This document shows, in pieces, positions 1-7,438 of a stretch of 64,000 bases of DNA (position 1 is the stretch's first letter; each line of letters begins with the position of its first letter). Source of the stretch: Pycnococcus provasolii (lineage: Eukaryota; Chlorophyta; Pseudoscourfieldiophyceae; Pseudoscourfieldiales; Pycnococcaceae). The notes beneath the pieces were generated by a model. The model had not been told where the DNA came from and searched no databases. It saw only the letters and a program-made list of their open reading frames with translations. The stretch is from NCBI GenBank assembly GCA_938743325.2, contig OW568881.1:434001-498000 (forward strand). Reading direction: 5' to 3'. A program made the position numbers and the translations under genes.

Positions 1-1033
1 TTGAAGCGGGCGTGATCACTCCATCAGCACCCACAACAACACTCGACACACCGCCATAGCCCGTCAAGCGAAACGACGGTGCCAGCTCTTTCGTCGACGT
101 CTCGAACAGCAGCGGTGACTCCGTCGGCTCACCGGCTATCACAATCAGGTTGATCGTTGGCGTGGTCGTGTGTCGTCCAGGAGGAACGCACGACGAGAAG
201 TCCTCGCATCCATCCACTGGACTTGGCAGGCTCCTCTTGGAATCAGGCGACGCGGACGGCGACGACGCGAACAACCGCCAGCTTGCGTCGACGACAACCG
301 CACGCTTGCCGCGAGGCACGTACCGGTGCGTGCCATTGATTTTCACAAGAGAGGCGTCCACGGAAGCGCCGACGAGCGTGGTGACGTCATACGTCAGTCG
401 AAGGTGAGCAAAGCTGAGGTCCTCGACGAGAGGCTGCAGATAGTTCTTGACGACGAGCGCCTTGTCGTACGTTGCCGGGCTGGCGGCGTTGGATGCGACG
501 ACGCTGAACGACACGTGAAAGTGGTGCTTGTTGGCGAAAGGTGGCGGTTTGCCGCGGCTCGTCCACGTTCGTGCCACGTCGCGGTATGTGGTGACGAGGT
601 GCTGCGCAACGGCGTTGGCGCACTCCTTGTCTTCGCCAGCTGCGCACCGCGCGACGAACGTGCGCGATGCGGTTGGCTTTACCGCTGCCTTGTTGCCGCG
701 CGAGGCGTCGTCGTGCTTGATCTGCACGGTAATTGTCATTGGTGGCGACACATCGTCGTCATTTACCACATAAAATTTATTCACCGGCCCGAAGACGACG
801 ACATCGTCATCTCTTTGGTTCGCAGAAGACGACAGGGCCGACGCTAGGAGACGCACGAAATCCGTAGACGTAGACGGGTCGATGACACGAACAGGCAGGC
901 GAGGAGTTGCAGGTTGCTGAATGTTTTGCTGAGTTAGCGGCAGAGGAGGCAGCTGCGCACGGCGAGGCGGTTCGTACGCGAGCAGTGCTGCAAGGAGCAC
1001 GCTGGCCAGGCACGTCAGCGACACGAGCAGCAT
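1..1033 (-). CDS. PIGS: GPI transamidase subunit PIG-S, N-terminal part (runs off left edge)
   Basis: An open minus-strand frame starts at the ATG at 1033 and stays open to base 1, giving 344 residues without a stop, so the gene continues beyond the window. A hydrophobic segment (about residues 3-20) is followed by YEPPRRAQLPPLPL, matching the family layout of one N-terminal membrane segment and then a Tyr-Arg-Ala-x-Leu-Pro stretch. Further in are FHVSFSVVA and, near the edge, NLIVIAGEPTESPLLF followed by GYGGVSSVVV, resembling the PIG-S luminal core (its GWGG region). PIG-S/Gpi17 is a non-catalytic ER subunit of the complex that attaches GPI anchors. The family call rests on several spaced matches seen by eye. 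The gene is divergent from the small gene at 1188, sharing a 154-bp pyrimidine-rich spacer. Confidence 0.72.
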   Translation of the reverse strand, partial: MLLVSLTCLASVLLAALLAYEPPRRAQLPPLPLTQQNIQQPATPRLPVRVIDPSTSTDFVRLLASALSSSANQRDDDVVVFGPVNKFYVVNDDDVSPPMTITVQIKHDDASRGNKAAVKPTASRTFVARCAAGEDKECANAVAQHLVTTYRDVARTWTSRGKPPPFANKHHFHVSFSVVASNAASPATYDKALVVKNYLQPLVEDLSFAHLRLTYDVTTLVGASVDASLVKINGTHRYVPRGKRAVVVDASWRLFASSPSASPDSKRSLPSPVDGCEDFSSCVPPGRHTTTPTINLIVIAGEPTESPLLFETSTKELAPSFRLTGYGGVSSVVVGADGVITPAS

Positions 1034-1187
1034 CTCGCGCGCGTGGGAGGGGAGGGAGGGACAAAGGGCGAGGGGGGGTGTAGTGTAAAGGGGGAGGGAA
1101 AGGGTTACGAGCCCTCCCCCTCCTCCCCTCCCCTAGGTCCCTCCCCTTCCCCTCTCCTCCTCCTCCCCTCCGACAAACGACGCGCCC
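1034..1187. other. Low-complexity C/T-rich divergent spacer
   Basis: On the plus strand this is a G-rich stretch followed by a long run of CCCTCC-type repeats (about 1108-1175). It separates the PIG-S start from the next gene and probably holds both promoters. No known motif was recognised. Confidence 0.5.
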
Positions 1188-1664
1188 ATGGAAGTGCGCG
1201 CCTCGTTAAGGAGGGCGCTCATTATAGGCGCCGCGTGTGCCGTCCCGCTGCACATATCCACGCAGAGGTACATATGGAGGAGCACGGCTCAAGCATGTGA
1301 CAACATGCCAAACGCACCGCCAACCGCTAGCGACGACACTGACGCGAAGGTGCGTACCAACTACGAAGCCTTGGGTTTTGCTTTCACTCATGTGGCTGCT
1401 ATCGTAGTCGTCGTCACGTGTTGGAAAGTTAGAGAGAGCGACAACAAAGAAACAGACAAACAAAAAACCCTGCTATCGACACAGAAACCCAGCGAATATT
1501 AACACGACTCACAACACTCACACAACAACCACTCAAACGAAATGCAGGCGCTACCGCCTTTAGTGAGCGAAGAAGCTCTTCAGAATGTCGCGAACACTTG
1601 GAATACCGCACTCGACGCCGTGGGTAAGGAAGTCGTTGAATTCCTGGCAAAAAAGGGCTTGTGA
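1188..1664 (+). CDS. Small membrane protein, possibly MICOS MIC13/QIL1-like (two exons)
   Basis: Proposed exons are 1188-1349 and 1548-1664, with a 198-bp intron carrying a GTGCGT donor and a TGCAG acceptor, phase 0. The product is 92 residues: a short basic start (MEVRASLRR), a hydrophobic segment (about 10-24), a Ser/Asp/Pro linker and a C-terminal helix containing NVANTWNTALDAVGKEVVEF. This resembles the MIC13/QIL1 layout of an N-terminal membrane helix followed by a WNxGI-type amphipathic helix. MIC13 bridges subcomplexes of the mitochondrial crista-junction complex. The match is short and by eye. Unspliced, the first frame stays open to 1502, so the intron is inferred from the splice consensus and the protein-like second exon. 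Confidence 0.35.
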
Positions 1665-1958
1665 CGGGCTTCAGGCGACTAGACGCCATGGACAAGACGA
1701 CGTGTGTCGAGGCGAGTACCTGGTTCTTTGAAGCCACGTGTGACACGAAGAAAAGTCAAGCGGTCGTTTTGCGGGTGTCGTAGCGCAATTGTCACGAGCG
1801 AAGGCGCAAGACGGCGCGGCGTCAAATGGGGCGGAGTGAGTTAAGCCTAAGCAGAACAAACTTGTAAGGTAAAATGTAAGGAAGTTAAACACATATGTCG
1901 CGAAGGGTCGTCTTTGCCGTGTTTGACCGACCACTTTGCCAAGCGAAACCGTCCCGCT

Positions 1959-2443
1959 TTACAGCTCGTCGTGGATGGCGCTGTGCCATTCGAGATCTTC
2001 CGGCTTCTCCCACTGCGACTCCTTCGTGTTCTCGTTGTAGAAGTACTCGCGTTCCGTCTTCGGGTCCTGGCGGCTCACCCAGCCGGACGCACTAGCCGGC
2101 GGATCGTCCCACTGGCTCTGTGTGGAAGAGTGTGTGTATGCGCAGAAACGTTAGAGCATCGATCCACATAAGACATAGTTTAACAAGCGTATTGGCTTGC
2201 GTTTCTTGCACGAAACTTCCAGCACTCGGCCAAGGCTTGCCGTTTGCCTCGAACGCTTGGTAAGGTGTGGAAAGTGCACCTTACACGCGATCAACACATA
2301 CACTTTGCACATCACACGTTGCTTACCTCGTTGGTTTTGGAGTTGAAGAAGTACACGTATTTCTCTGCGCTTGCAACCTGCGCGCTTAAAGCGAGCACCG
2401 TCGCGATCGCGGCCAGCAGACCTGCGGCGTACTTGCTCGGCAT
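1959..2443 (-). CDS. Secreted small protein with two WW domains (two exons)
   Basis: Exon 1 is 2443-2327 and exon 2 is 2117-1959, joined in phase 0 through a GTAAGC donor and a CACAG acceptor (209-bp intron). The 91-residue product has a clear signal peptide (MPSKYAAGLLAAIATVLALS, cut near ASA). It continues with EKYVYFFNSKTNE-SQWDDPP, a WW-like unit lacking its first Trp and split by the intron, and then a complete WW domain from GWVSRQDPKT to SQWEKPEDL. WW domains bind Pro-rich ligands. Most are cytosolic or nuclear, so a secreted form is unusual; Pro-rich surface proteins nearby are conceivable partners, which is inference only. The orthodox spacing of Trp, Tyr-Phe-Tyr-Asn and Trp-x-x-Pro makes the domain call strong. 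Confidence 0.75.
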
Positions 2444-2801
2444 GGTGGAAGGTTGGTGGAGTGAGCAATCAGCGCCTCCCGGCTGGAGGAGGGGGGAGGC
2501 TGCGCGCGTGCTGGACAGGTGGGGGCCGGCGATTTTCGCACCCTTGCTCTTGCTCGCCGACCACGCATGAGACCACGCATCTCTGCGGTCTGCACCTGCG
2601 CCTTCGGGCTTGGGCTTGGCGCAGGGACTTCGAGTTCGAGGCAAAACGCGCTCCCCGCTGTCGGATGCCCCAGTCCTCGTCCTCGTCCTCGTGCTCGTCC
2701 AGGTGGGGCGCCCTGCCCTGCACCCCGTTCCCGCGTCCCACGGGTCCCAGACCCCCCGCAAACCGTGGGGTGGTCTCGCAAGCACCGAACGCAAAGAAGG
2801 G
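2444..2801. promoter_or_regulatory. Divergent spacer between WW and FZ-like genes
   Basis: This GC-rich spacer lies between two divergent starts at 2443 and 2802. Open frames cross it on both strands but read as low-complexity Arg/Pro/Ser and look like shadows. It probably carries both promoters; no motif was recognised. Confidence 0.4.
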
Positions 2802-3863
2802 ATGGCGAACAACTCGGGCAGCGCCTCTTACACCGTATGCTCGACTGTGGCTCTGCTGCTCGCGTCAACGTTTGTCACGGCACAGAGGGCGCCACCACGT
2901 CCGGGTGAGGAGAAGGAGTTGGTGTGGACGTGCGATGCAAAATACAACGGAACGAGCTGTCTGCGTGACCACCTCGAGGATGCGCAGGCGCGGAGTACGT
3001 GGCCTGTGCGCGGCCTCATCAACGCAAGCAACCCTTTCATATACTTTACGGAAGGCCACCACTCACCCGTCATGGAAGACATTATACACTTCATGCGCCA
3101 CGCCTTCCTTGACGAAAATGTCAAGGCTGATATGCGGATGGCCAACCTGTTCAACGGGCCTTCGCCACCTCCACCGCCGCCGAAGCGAACGGGGCCGACA
3201 AATCCACTGGGCGACATACCGTCGCCACCACCACCGCCGCCGCCGCCGCCACGTCCTCCGGCGACGTACCTCGAGGTGATCAACAGCGGCTCACACGATG
3301 GGGTTATCTCGTATTGCTACTTCCCCATGTTGTACTACACGTGCGCTGCCAGCTATCAAGTGTGCAAGGAGGACACGAACAAGACGGAGCAGCTTGTGCT
3401 CAATCCGCCGCCAACGCCTGCAAATTTAGACGTCGAGCTGATTCCAGAATTCCAGATGGAGTGGGCTCAGAATGCGCAGGAGCTCGCTAGAACGCCGGTG
3501 TACCCGTGCATATCCTACTGCGAGGACCAGGAGCTGCAGGTGTGCAAAGACATCCTAGTCACGTACATGCAGCGCAGCCTTGCGGGCCACCCACACCTTA
3601 CCGACTACCTGAATAACGTCACTCAGCTATTCAATTGCTCGCAGCTTGAAAAGCGGTCCACTTACGTCAAGCGCGACGACGGAGACCTCTGCATTCTACG
3701 CCCGAGACCAAGGCAGCCCCCGCCGCCTCCACCGAATGTGCCTCCAGCTCCAGCCTTGCCGCCGGCACCCACAAGCTTCGCGGCGCCAAATCTTGTTGCC
3801 GCACTGATCGCACTGTGTGTTATTGGATTTGCGGTGCTCGAACACGTCTCCATGGCCACGTGA
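2802..3863 (+). CDS. Frizzled-CRD-like, proline-rich cell-surface protein
   Basis: I chose the ATG at 2802 because it gives a typical signal peptide (YTVCSTVALLLASTFVTAQ); the frame is open further upstream but that part is low-complexity. The 353-residue product has two Pro tracts around residues 120-150, a Cys-rich domain, a second Pro tract near 300 and a hydrophobic C-terminus (NLVAALIALCVIGFAVLEH), either a membrane segment or a GPI signal. The Cys-rich part contains CYFPMLYYTCAASYQVC, then PCISYCEDQELQVCKDIL and a later NCSQLEKR, the spacing expected of the second half of a Frizzled cysteine-rich domain. Several N-glycosylation sequons are present. No seven-helix receptor part is attached. 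FZ-like domains bind lipids or Wnt in animals; the role here is unknown. Confidence 0.6.
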   Translation: MANNSGSASYTVCSTVALLLASTFVTAQRAPPRPGEEKELVWTCDAKYNGTSCLRDHLEDAQARSTWPVRGLINASNPFIYFTEGHHSPVMEDIIHFMRHAFLDENVKADMRMANLFNGPSPPPPPPKRTGPTNPLGDIPSPPPPPPPPPRPPATYLEVINSGSHDGVISYCYFPMLYYTCAASYQVCKEDTNKTEQLVLNPPPTPANLDVELIPEFQMEWAQNAQELARTPVYPCISYCEDQELQVCKDILVTYMQRSLAGHPHLTDYLNNVTQLFNCSQLEKRSTYVKRDDGDLCILRPRPRQPPPPPPNVPPAPALPPAPTSFAAPNLVAALIALCVIGFAVLEHVSMAT

Positions 3864-4457
3864 TGCGTTATAGGTGCGATGTTGTCTTTACTTTAGACTG
3901 GTTCCGACTGGTTTGGACCAGCATTTGTCACACTCATCCGCTGCAGCGCGACACGTCGTCACGTGCACGTCGACGCGTGCGCGAGTGGCGACACCGCACT
4001 ACAGTACTTCTCGACGACGCGTACGGCGCGACCGCTCATCTAGCAGGCGGGTGCAGGACTCTTGAAAAGCGAGGCGGGGTCGTACGCATTTCACGCGCGT
4101 GTCATCAATGCTTTGGGTCAAGACGCCGACGAGAACTTTTTCGAACATATATCGCAGAAGTTTGTATACTGTACAGTACAGTGTGTGTAAAAGTGCATGA
4201 TTGCAAGCCTCAACTCCAAGACAGCTCCCTTTCCCACATATTCGACCTTACTCGATTAGATACTCTAGTGGCAGGTAGAGTAGTAAATGTGACTCTTCAG
4301 TCATCGTGTTGATGAACAAACGCGCCGAGCCTCACGCCAGTGAGTGGGCTGGAAGGTGAGTGTGCATGGTGTGAAAGGACGACCGTTGGACGAAGTAAAC
4401 CCAGTTCCGTTACTGAATGAGCGATCTTAGGTCGGTTCATGGCTGTTGCCGTTGCTG
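3864..4457. other. Convergent intergenic region
   Basis: This lies between the ends of the FZ-like gene and TMEM17. It contains the conserved 3' element at 4353-4422 and a TACTGTACAGTA-type palindrome near 4167. No gene was seen. Confidence 0.5.
4353..4422 (-). promoter_or_regulatory. Conserved 70-bp 3'-flank element, copy 1 (TMEM17)
   Basis: Read in the sense of TMEM17, the element starts 36 bases after the stop codon with GCTCATTCAGTAAC and continues to CCAACGGTCGTCC and a CACACCATGCACA stretch. By hand alignment it matches 41455-41524 at 62 of 70 positions with no gaps, including a 39-bp identical core at 4361-4399. The same orientation relative to the stop codon in every copy argues for a 3'-UTR or 3'-end signal rather than random insertion. 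Confidence 0.75.
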
Positions 4458-5516
4458 CTAAAGTCGACCCTCGGCACGAAGGCGTGCTTCCTGCACTAAG
4501 AACTGCTCGCTTTGCGTCCTAACGATGCTGTACATCGCGAAGATTCCTGCACAGATCTCTGCCGCAAGAAAGCAAAGCGTGGCAGTGCTCACCGCCTTGT
4601 CTATCGGCTCGATAGCACGCTGGTCGAAGAGCAAATACAAACAAACGGGCGTGCACGGGAAGAACGTGACGATCAAAAATGCGACGATGGCGGGCGGCGA
4701 CTCACGCAAGTTGCCCACGAAGCCCCAATAGAGGCGTAGCGGCTCGAAGACAATCCACAGAGCAACACCTGCAGTTCGAATCTCGTCGCGGTCCTGAATG
4801 CCAGGCTCTTCGCCACCGAAGCGCCAGTGACGCTTTGTCACCTGGTGGAACATGAAGACAGCCCATGCGATAGAATAGTACACGTGATACGTCAGCAATT
4901 GCTGCAGAAGTACGTTCGATGCGATCTTATTGTGTGTAAGAGGTGTTGCCTGCGCTTTCGGGAGCATGAGAGCGGCAACACGAGGCCGCGCGTACAGCTC
5001 TCGGAGGCGCGTTCGCCACGTCTCGCCAAAGCCACCGTGACCCTCAGTAAACGTTCTGCCTTGCACATCATTGTTTTCAGAAAGTAGTCCACCGCCTGTG
5101 GTTCCAACGCGTGCACGAGCGATTGCGACAGTTTCAGCCATACGCGCGTCGTCGACGGCTACTGGGGGCGTAACATATTGTGTAGTGAGCGGCTGTGTTG
5201 GTATTGTTGCGGCAGCTGTTGACACGCCGGCCACCTCCTGCGCCAATCCATATCCACCAGTTGGGCCAGCAACCTGTGGCGCACCACCAGCCGAGGCTGC
5301 GAGCCCGTAGCCCATGTTTGAAGGGCCAGGAGCTTGTCCTCCTCCTAGCTCTCGCTCAAGGCCGTACCCTGGTGCAGACCCCTGCGCTGCTGCTCCACCT
5401 CCAAGCTCTGCGCCAATACCGTACGGAGTTTGGCCTTGTTGTGTCGCCGCCGCCGCCGCCGCCGCCGCGTTGTTGCCCGTGCCGGACAGCTCGTTCTCGA
5501 GGCCGTATCCGGACAT
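4458..5516 (-). CDS. TMEM17: TMEM17-like ciliary transition-zone membrane protein
   Basis: The first in-frame ATG is at 5516, giving 352 residues. Residues 1-150 are low-complexity, with degenerate GYGL-type units (SGYGLENEL, PYGIGAEL, GYGLEREL, GYGLAASA, GYGLAQEV). Residues about 195-335 hold four membrane segments. The core matches TMEM17: EPLRLYWGFVGNLRESPP corresponds to the family's EAIRLYLGYVGNLQEKVP, followed by LYLLFDQRAIEPIDKAVS. TMEM17 belongs to the MKS/B9 complex of the ciliary transition zone, which gates membrane proteins. The Gly/Tyr-rich N-terminal extension is far longer than in animal TMEM17 and superficially recalls SCAMPs, which lack the core motif. The conserved 3' element follows the stop. 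Confidence 0.72.
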   Translation of the reverse strand: MSGYGLENELSGTGNNAAAAAAAATQQGQTPYGIGAELGGGAAAQGSAPGYGLERELGGGQAPGPSNMGYGLAASAGGAPQVAGPTGGYGLAQEVAGVSTAAATIPTQPLTTQYVTPPVAVDDARMAETVAIARARVGTTGGGLLSENNDVQGRTFTEGHGGFGETWRTRLRELYARPRVAALMLPKAQATPLTHNKIASNVLLQQLLTYHVYYSIAWAVFMFHQVTKRHWRFGGEEPGIQDRDEIRTAGVALWIVFEPLRLYWGFVGNLRESPPAIVAFLIVTFFPCTPVCLYLLFDQRAIEPIDKAVSTATLCFLAAEICAGIFAMYSIVRTQSEQFLVQEARLRAEGRL

Positions 5517-6367
5517 GGGTGGTTTGTGTGAGGGGTGCTTTCCAAATTTCGCGCGAAAGTACCTGCGGTGTGTGTGTCTACGTTCTGGAGTGGATCCCCC
5601 TCCCCTGGCGGTGAGTGGAACCTGCGTTCCCTTCCCCTGCGCGTTCCCCAAAAGGGTGTTTTTGGATTTCAAGTTTGGTCAAGCCTCGGCGCGCGGCGAC
5701 GTTCAAACATAGCATCCACATGGCAGTACGGCATCTCACTCACGGTTCCGAGTTCAGGTCTTGAGCAGTTGAGCACTTGACGTCTTCCCTCGGCCCTCTT
5801 CTTCTTCAGAGTCTCGACCTACCACAGGCACAGGGTGGTAGGTAGCACCCGTACCACTACCGCCTTCACCGGTGTGCGTTCGCGCGGGTCGAAGGGACGG
5901 GCCGACGGGGCGAGGAGTGACAAGTCCTCGCTTCTCTCGCTGGGGACGACGCATCGGCAATCGGCTGGAGTCGGCTTGCCGAGCCGGTGTGAAGTGTGAA
6001 CGAGAGGATGTCGGCTCCTTGCCGCATGTTGCACTGTAATTGCACGTCGCCCAGACGACCGGAACGGCGGAACGGCGGAACCCGACTGGAAATCCCGTCC
6101 CCTCCTCCACCTGGCTGCCTCGTGCTTCCTCCACGCCCCAACGCCCAGGTCAGCGTCGAGTCGGGGCAGAGGGGGGCGGGGGGCCACTTATCCCCTACCA
6201 CCGTGACTCACGACGAGTCAACCACAGCGACGAGTCCAAACGAGTGCGACCAACCTACCATTGCGCACAACGCGCGAACGGCGAGGTGCACGAAAGCTCC
6301 AACGAACGAACGCGCAAACGCATACCGTGACAACGCAACGTCCGTGAGAGACATACAGCAATCTGCA
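5517..6367. promoter_or_regulatory. Divergent spacer upstream of TMEM17 and coiled-coil gene
   Basis: Frames from both neighbours stay open into this region but begin with non-ATG codons or read as low-complexity, so I treat it as 5' flank and UTR. An ATG at 6008 would extend the downstream gene by 120 residues. No other gene was seen. Confidence 0.4.
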
Positions 6368-7243
6368 ATGCCGCGAGCGTCGCTGCCACCCCGAGCCCCG
6401 CTCGCGGCGACGGGTAACGCAGGAACACCGCCTGTGAACGTACCGCCTCTTCAGCTAAAAGGCGCTGAGAACGCACGTTACCCTTACGACAATGGTGCAA
6501 AGCTTAAGGCGCCCGCTTACCTGCCGCCGCCGGTGGAGAAGCAACCTTTCCGTGCACCACCTCTGGCCGTCCCGAAGCCGGCCGCTGCCAGCAGAACGGT
6601 GGATGTGCCAAGCGCTCGCGCCTCCATCGCAAGCTCGACACGGCACGGCGGTGCGCGCAAGCCATTCTTCACGGCATTTCGCCAGTGCCGACCGTCGGAC
6701 TTGCACGAAATGTACGTCACCCCTCGGGAAGAAACTCTACCGCACATCGCCGAGCGACGAGAACAGCACCTTACCGAGCTGAAGGAAAAGTTTGAGAGAA
6801 GGCGCGCCCTTGACGACCAGCGGCGAGCGCAGGAGCGCAGACGCTTGCGAAAGGAGCAGCAGAGTCTCTTCGCAGCGCAGCGTGAGCGAACTCTAGTTAA
6901 GGGCAAGAATGTGACGGGTGGCTTGCGCGGCCCCTTCGCGGACGAGGCACTGAAGAATTCGCCTCGAGGCAGGCTGCCGGCACCGAAGCCGTTCGAGGTG
7001 ACCGATCGCATGAAGCACGAGCGTGCTATGAGTGAGAAGTCGTTCGTCGCAGACTACATGCGGCGGCGGCGCGAGCGCGAGAAGGAGGAGGAGGACGACG
7101 AGGTGGGATACGCGATGGACGAGCTAAGGCGGATTGACTCCATGCAGATGATGGGAAACATGCCACGTCGACGGAGTAGCGTGAGTTTCCAAAGTCGCGC
7201 CGTATTAGCCATGCTGTCGCTGGGTAAGCGCGGAAAGTCGTAA
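6368..7243 (+). CDS. Unrecognised basic coiled-coil protein
   Basis: From the ATG at 6368 the product is 291 residues; an in-frame ATG at 6008 is an alternative. The first 100 residues are Pro/Ala-rich and probably disordered. The middle (about 130-190) is a charged helix with ERREQHLTELKEKFERRRAL and further Arg/Glu/Gln heptads, very likely coiled coil. A second Arg/Glu helix near residue 235 (MRRRREREKEEEDDE) precedes a Ser-rich basic tail. No family was recognised. The composition and the divergent position next to TMEM17 would suit a cytoskeletal or basal-body protein, but that is inference from context only. Confidence 0.6.
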   Translation: MPRASLPPRAPLAATGNAGTPPVNVPPLQLKGAENARYPYDNGAKLKAPAYLPPPVEKQPFRAPPLAVPKPAAASRTVDVPSARASIASSTRHGGARKPFFTAFRQCRPSDLHEMYVTPREETLPHIAERREQHLTELKEKFERRRALDDQRRAQERRRLRKEQQSLFAAQRERTLVKGKNVTGGLRGPFADEALKNSPRGRLPAPKPFEVTDRMKHERAMSEKSFVADYMRRRREREKEEEDDEVGYAMDELRRIDSMQMMGNMPRRRSSVSFQSRAVLAMLSLGKRGKS

Positions 7244-7438
7244 CACGCCACTTGTTCTTGCCAACCTCACCTCACTTATGTGAACAAGCTAAAAGCGCGC
7301 ACACGACTCCCTCCGCCCACATGGCCGACACTGCGCGCAGCGACGTTTCGGGGTTGGAAGAACCCCTGATTTTTTCTAGGAATTTTTCTTTGTTTTTCTT
7401 CCTCTCCCGGCTCCCGCCCGGTCTCCGCCAAACTCGCC

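Noticed and set aside
2371-3279. 302-codon frame overlapping the FZ-like gene
   Set aside because: Arg/His-rich shadow in another frame; the FZ-like frame has a signal peptide and ordered Cys residues.
4458-5516. SCAMP identity for the TMEM17 gene
   Set aside because: The Gly/Tyr-rich N-terminus and four membrane segments suggested SCAMP, but the RLYxGxVGNL core is that of TMEM17.
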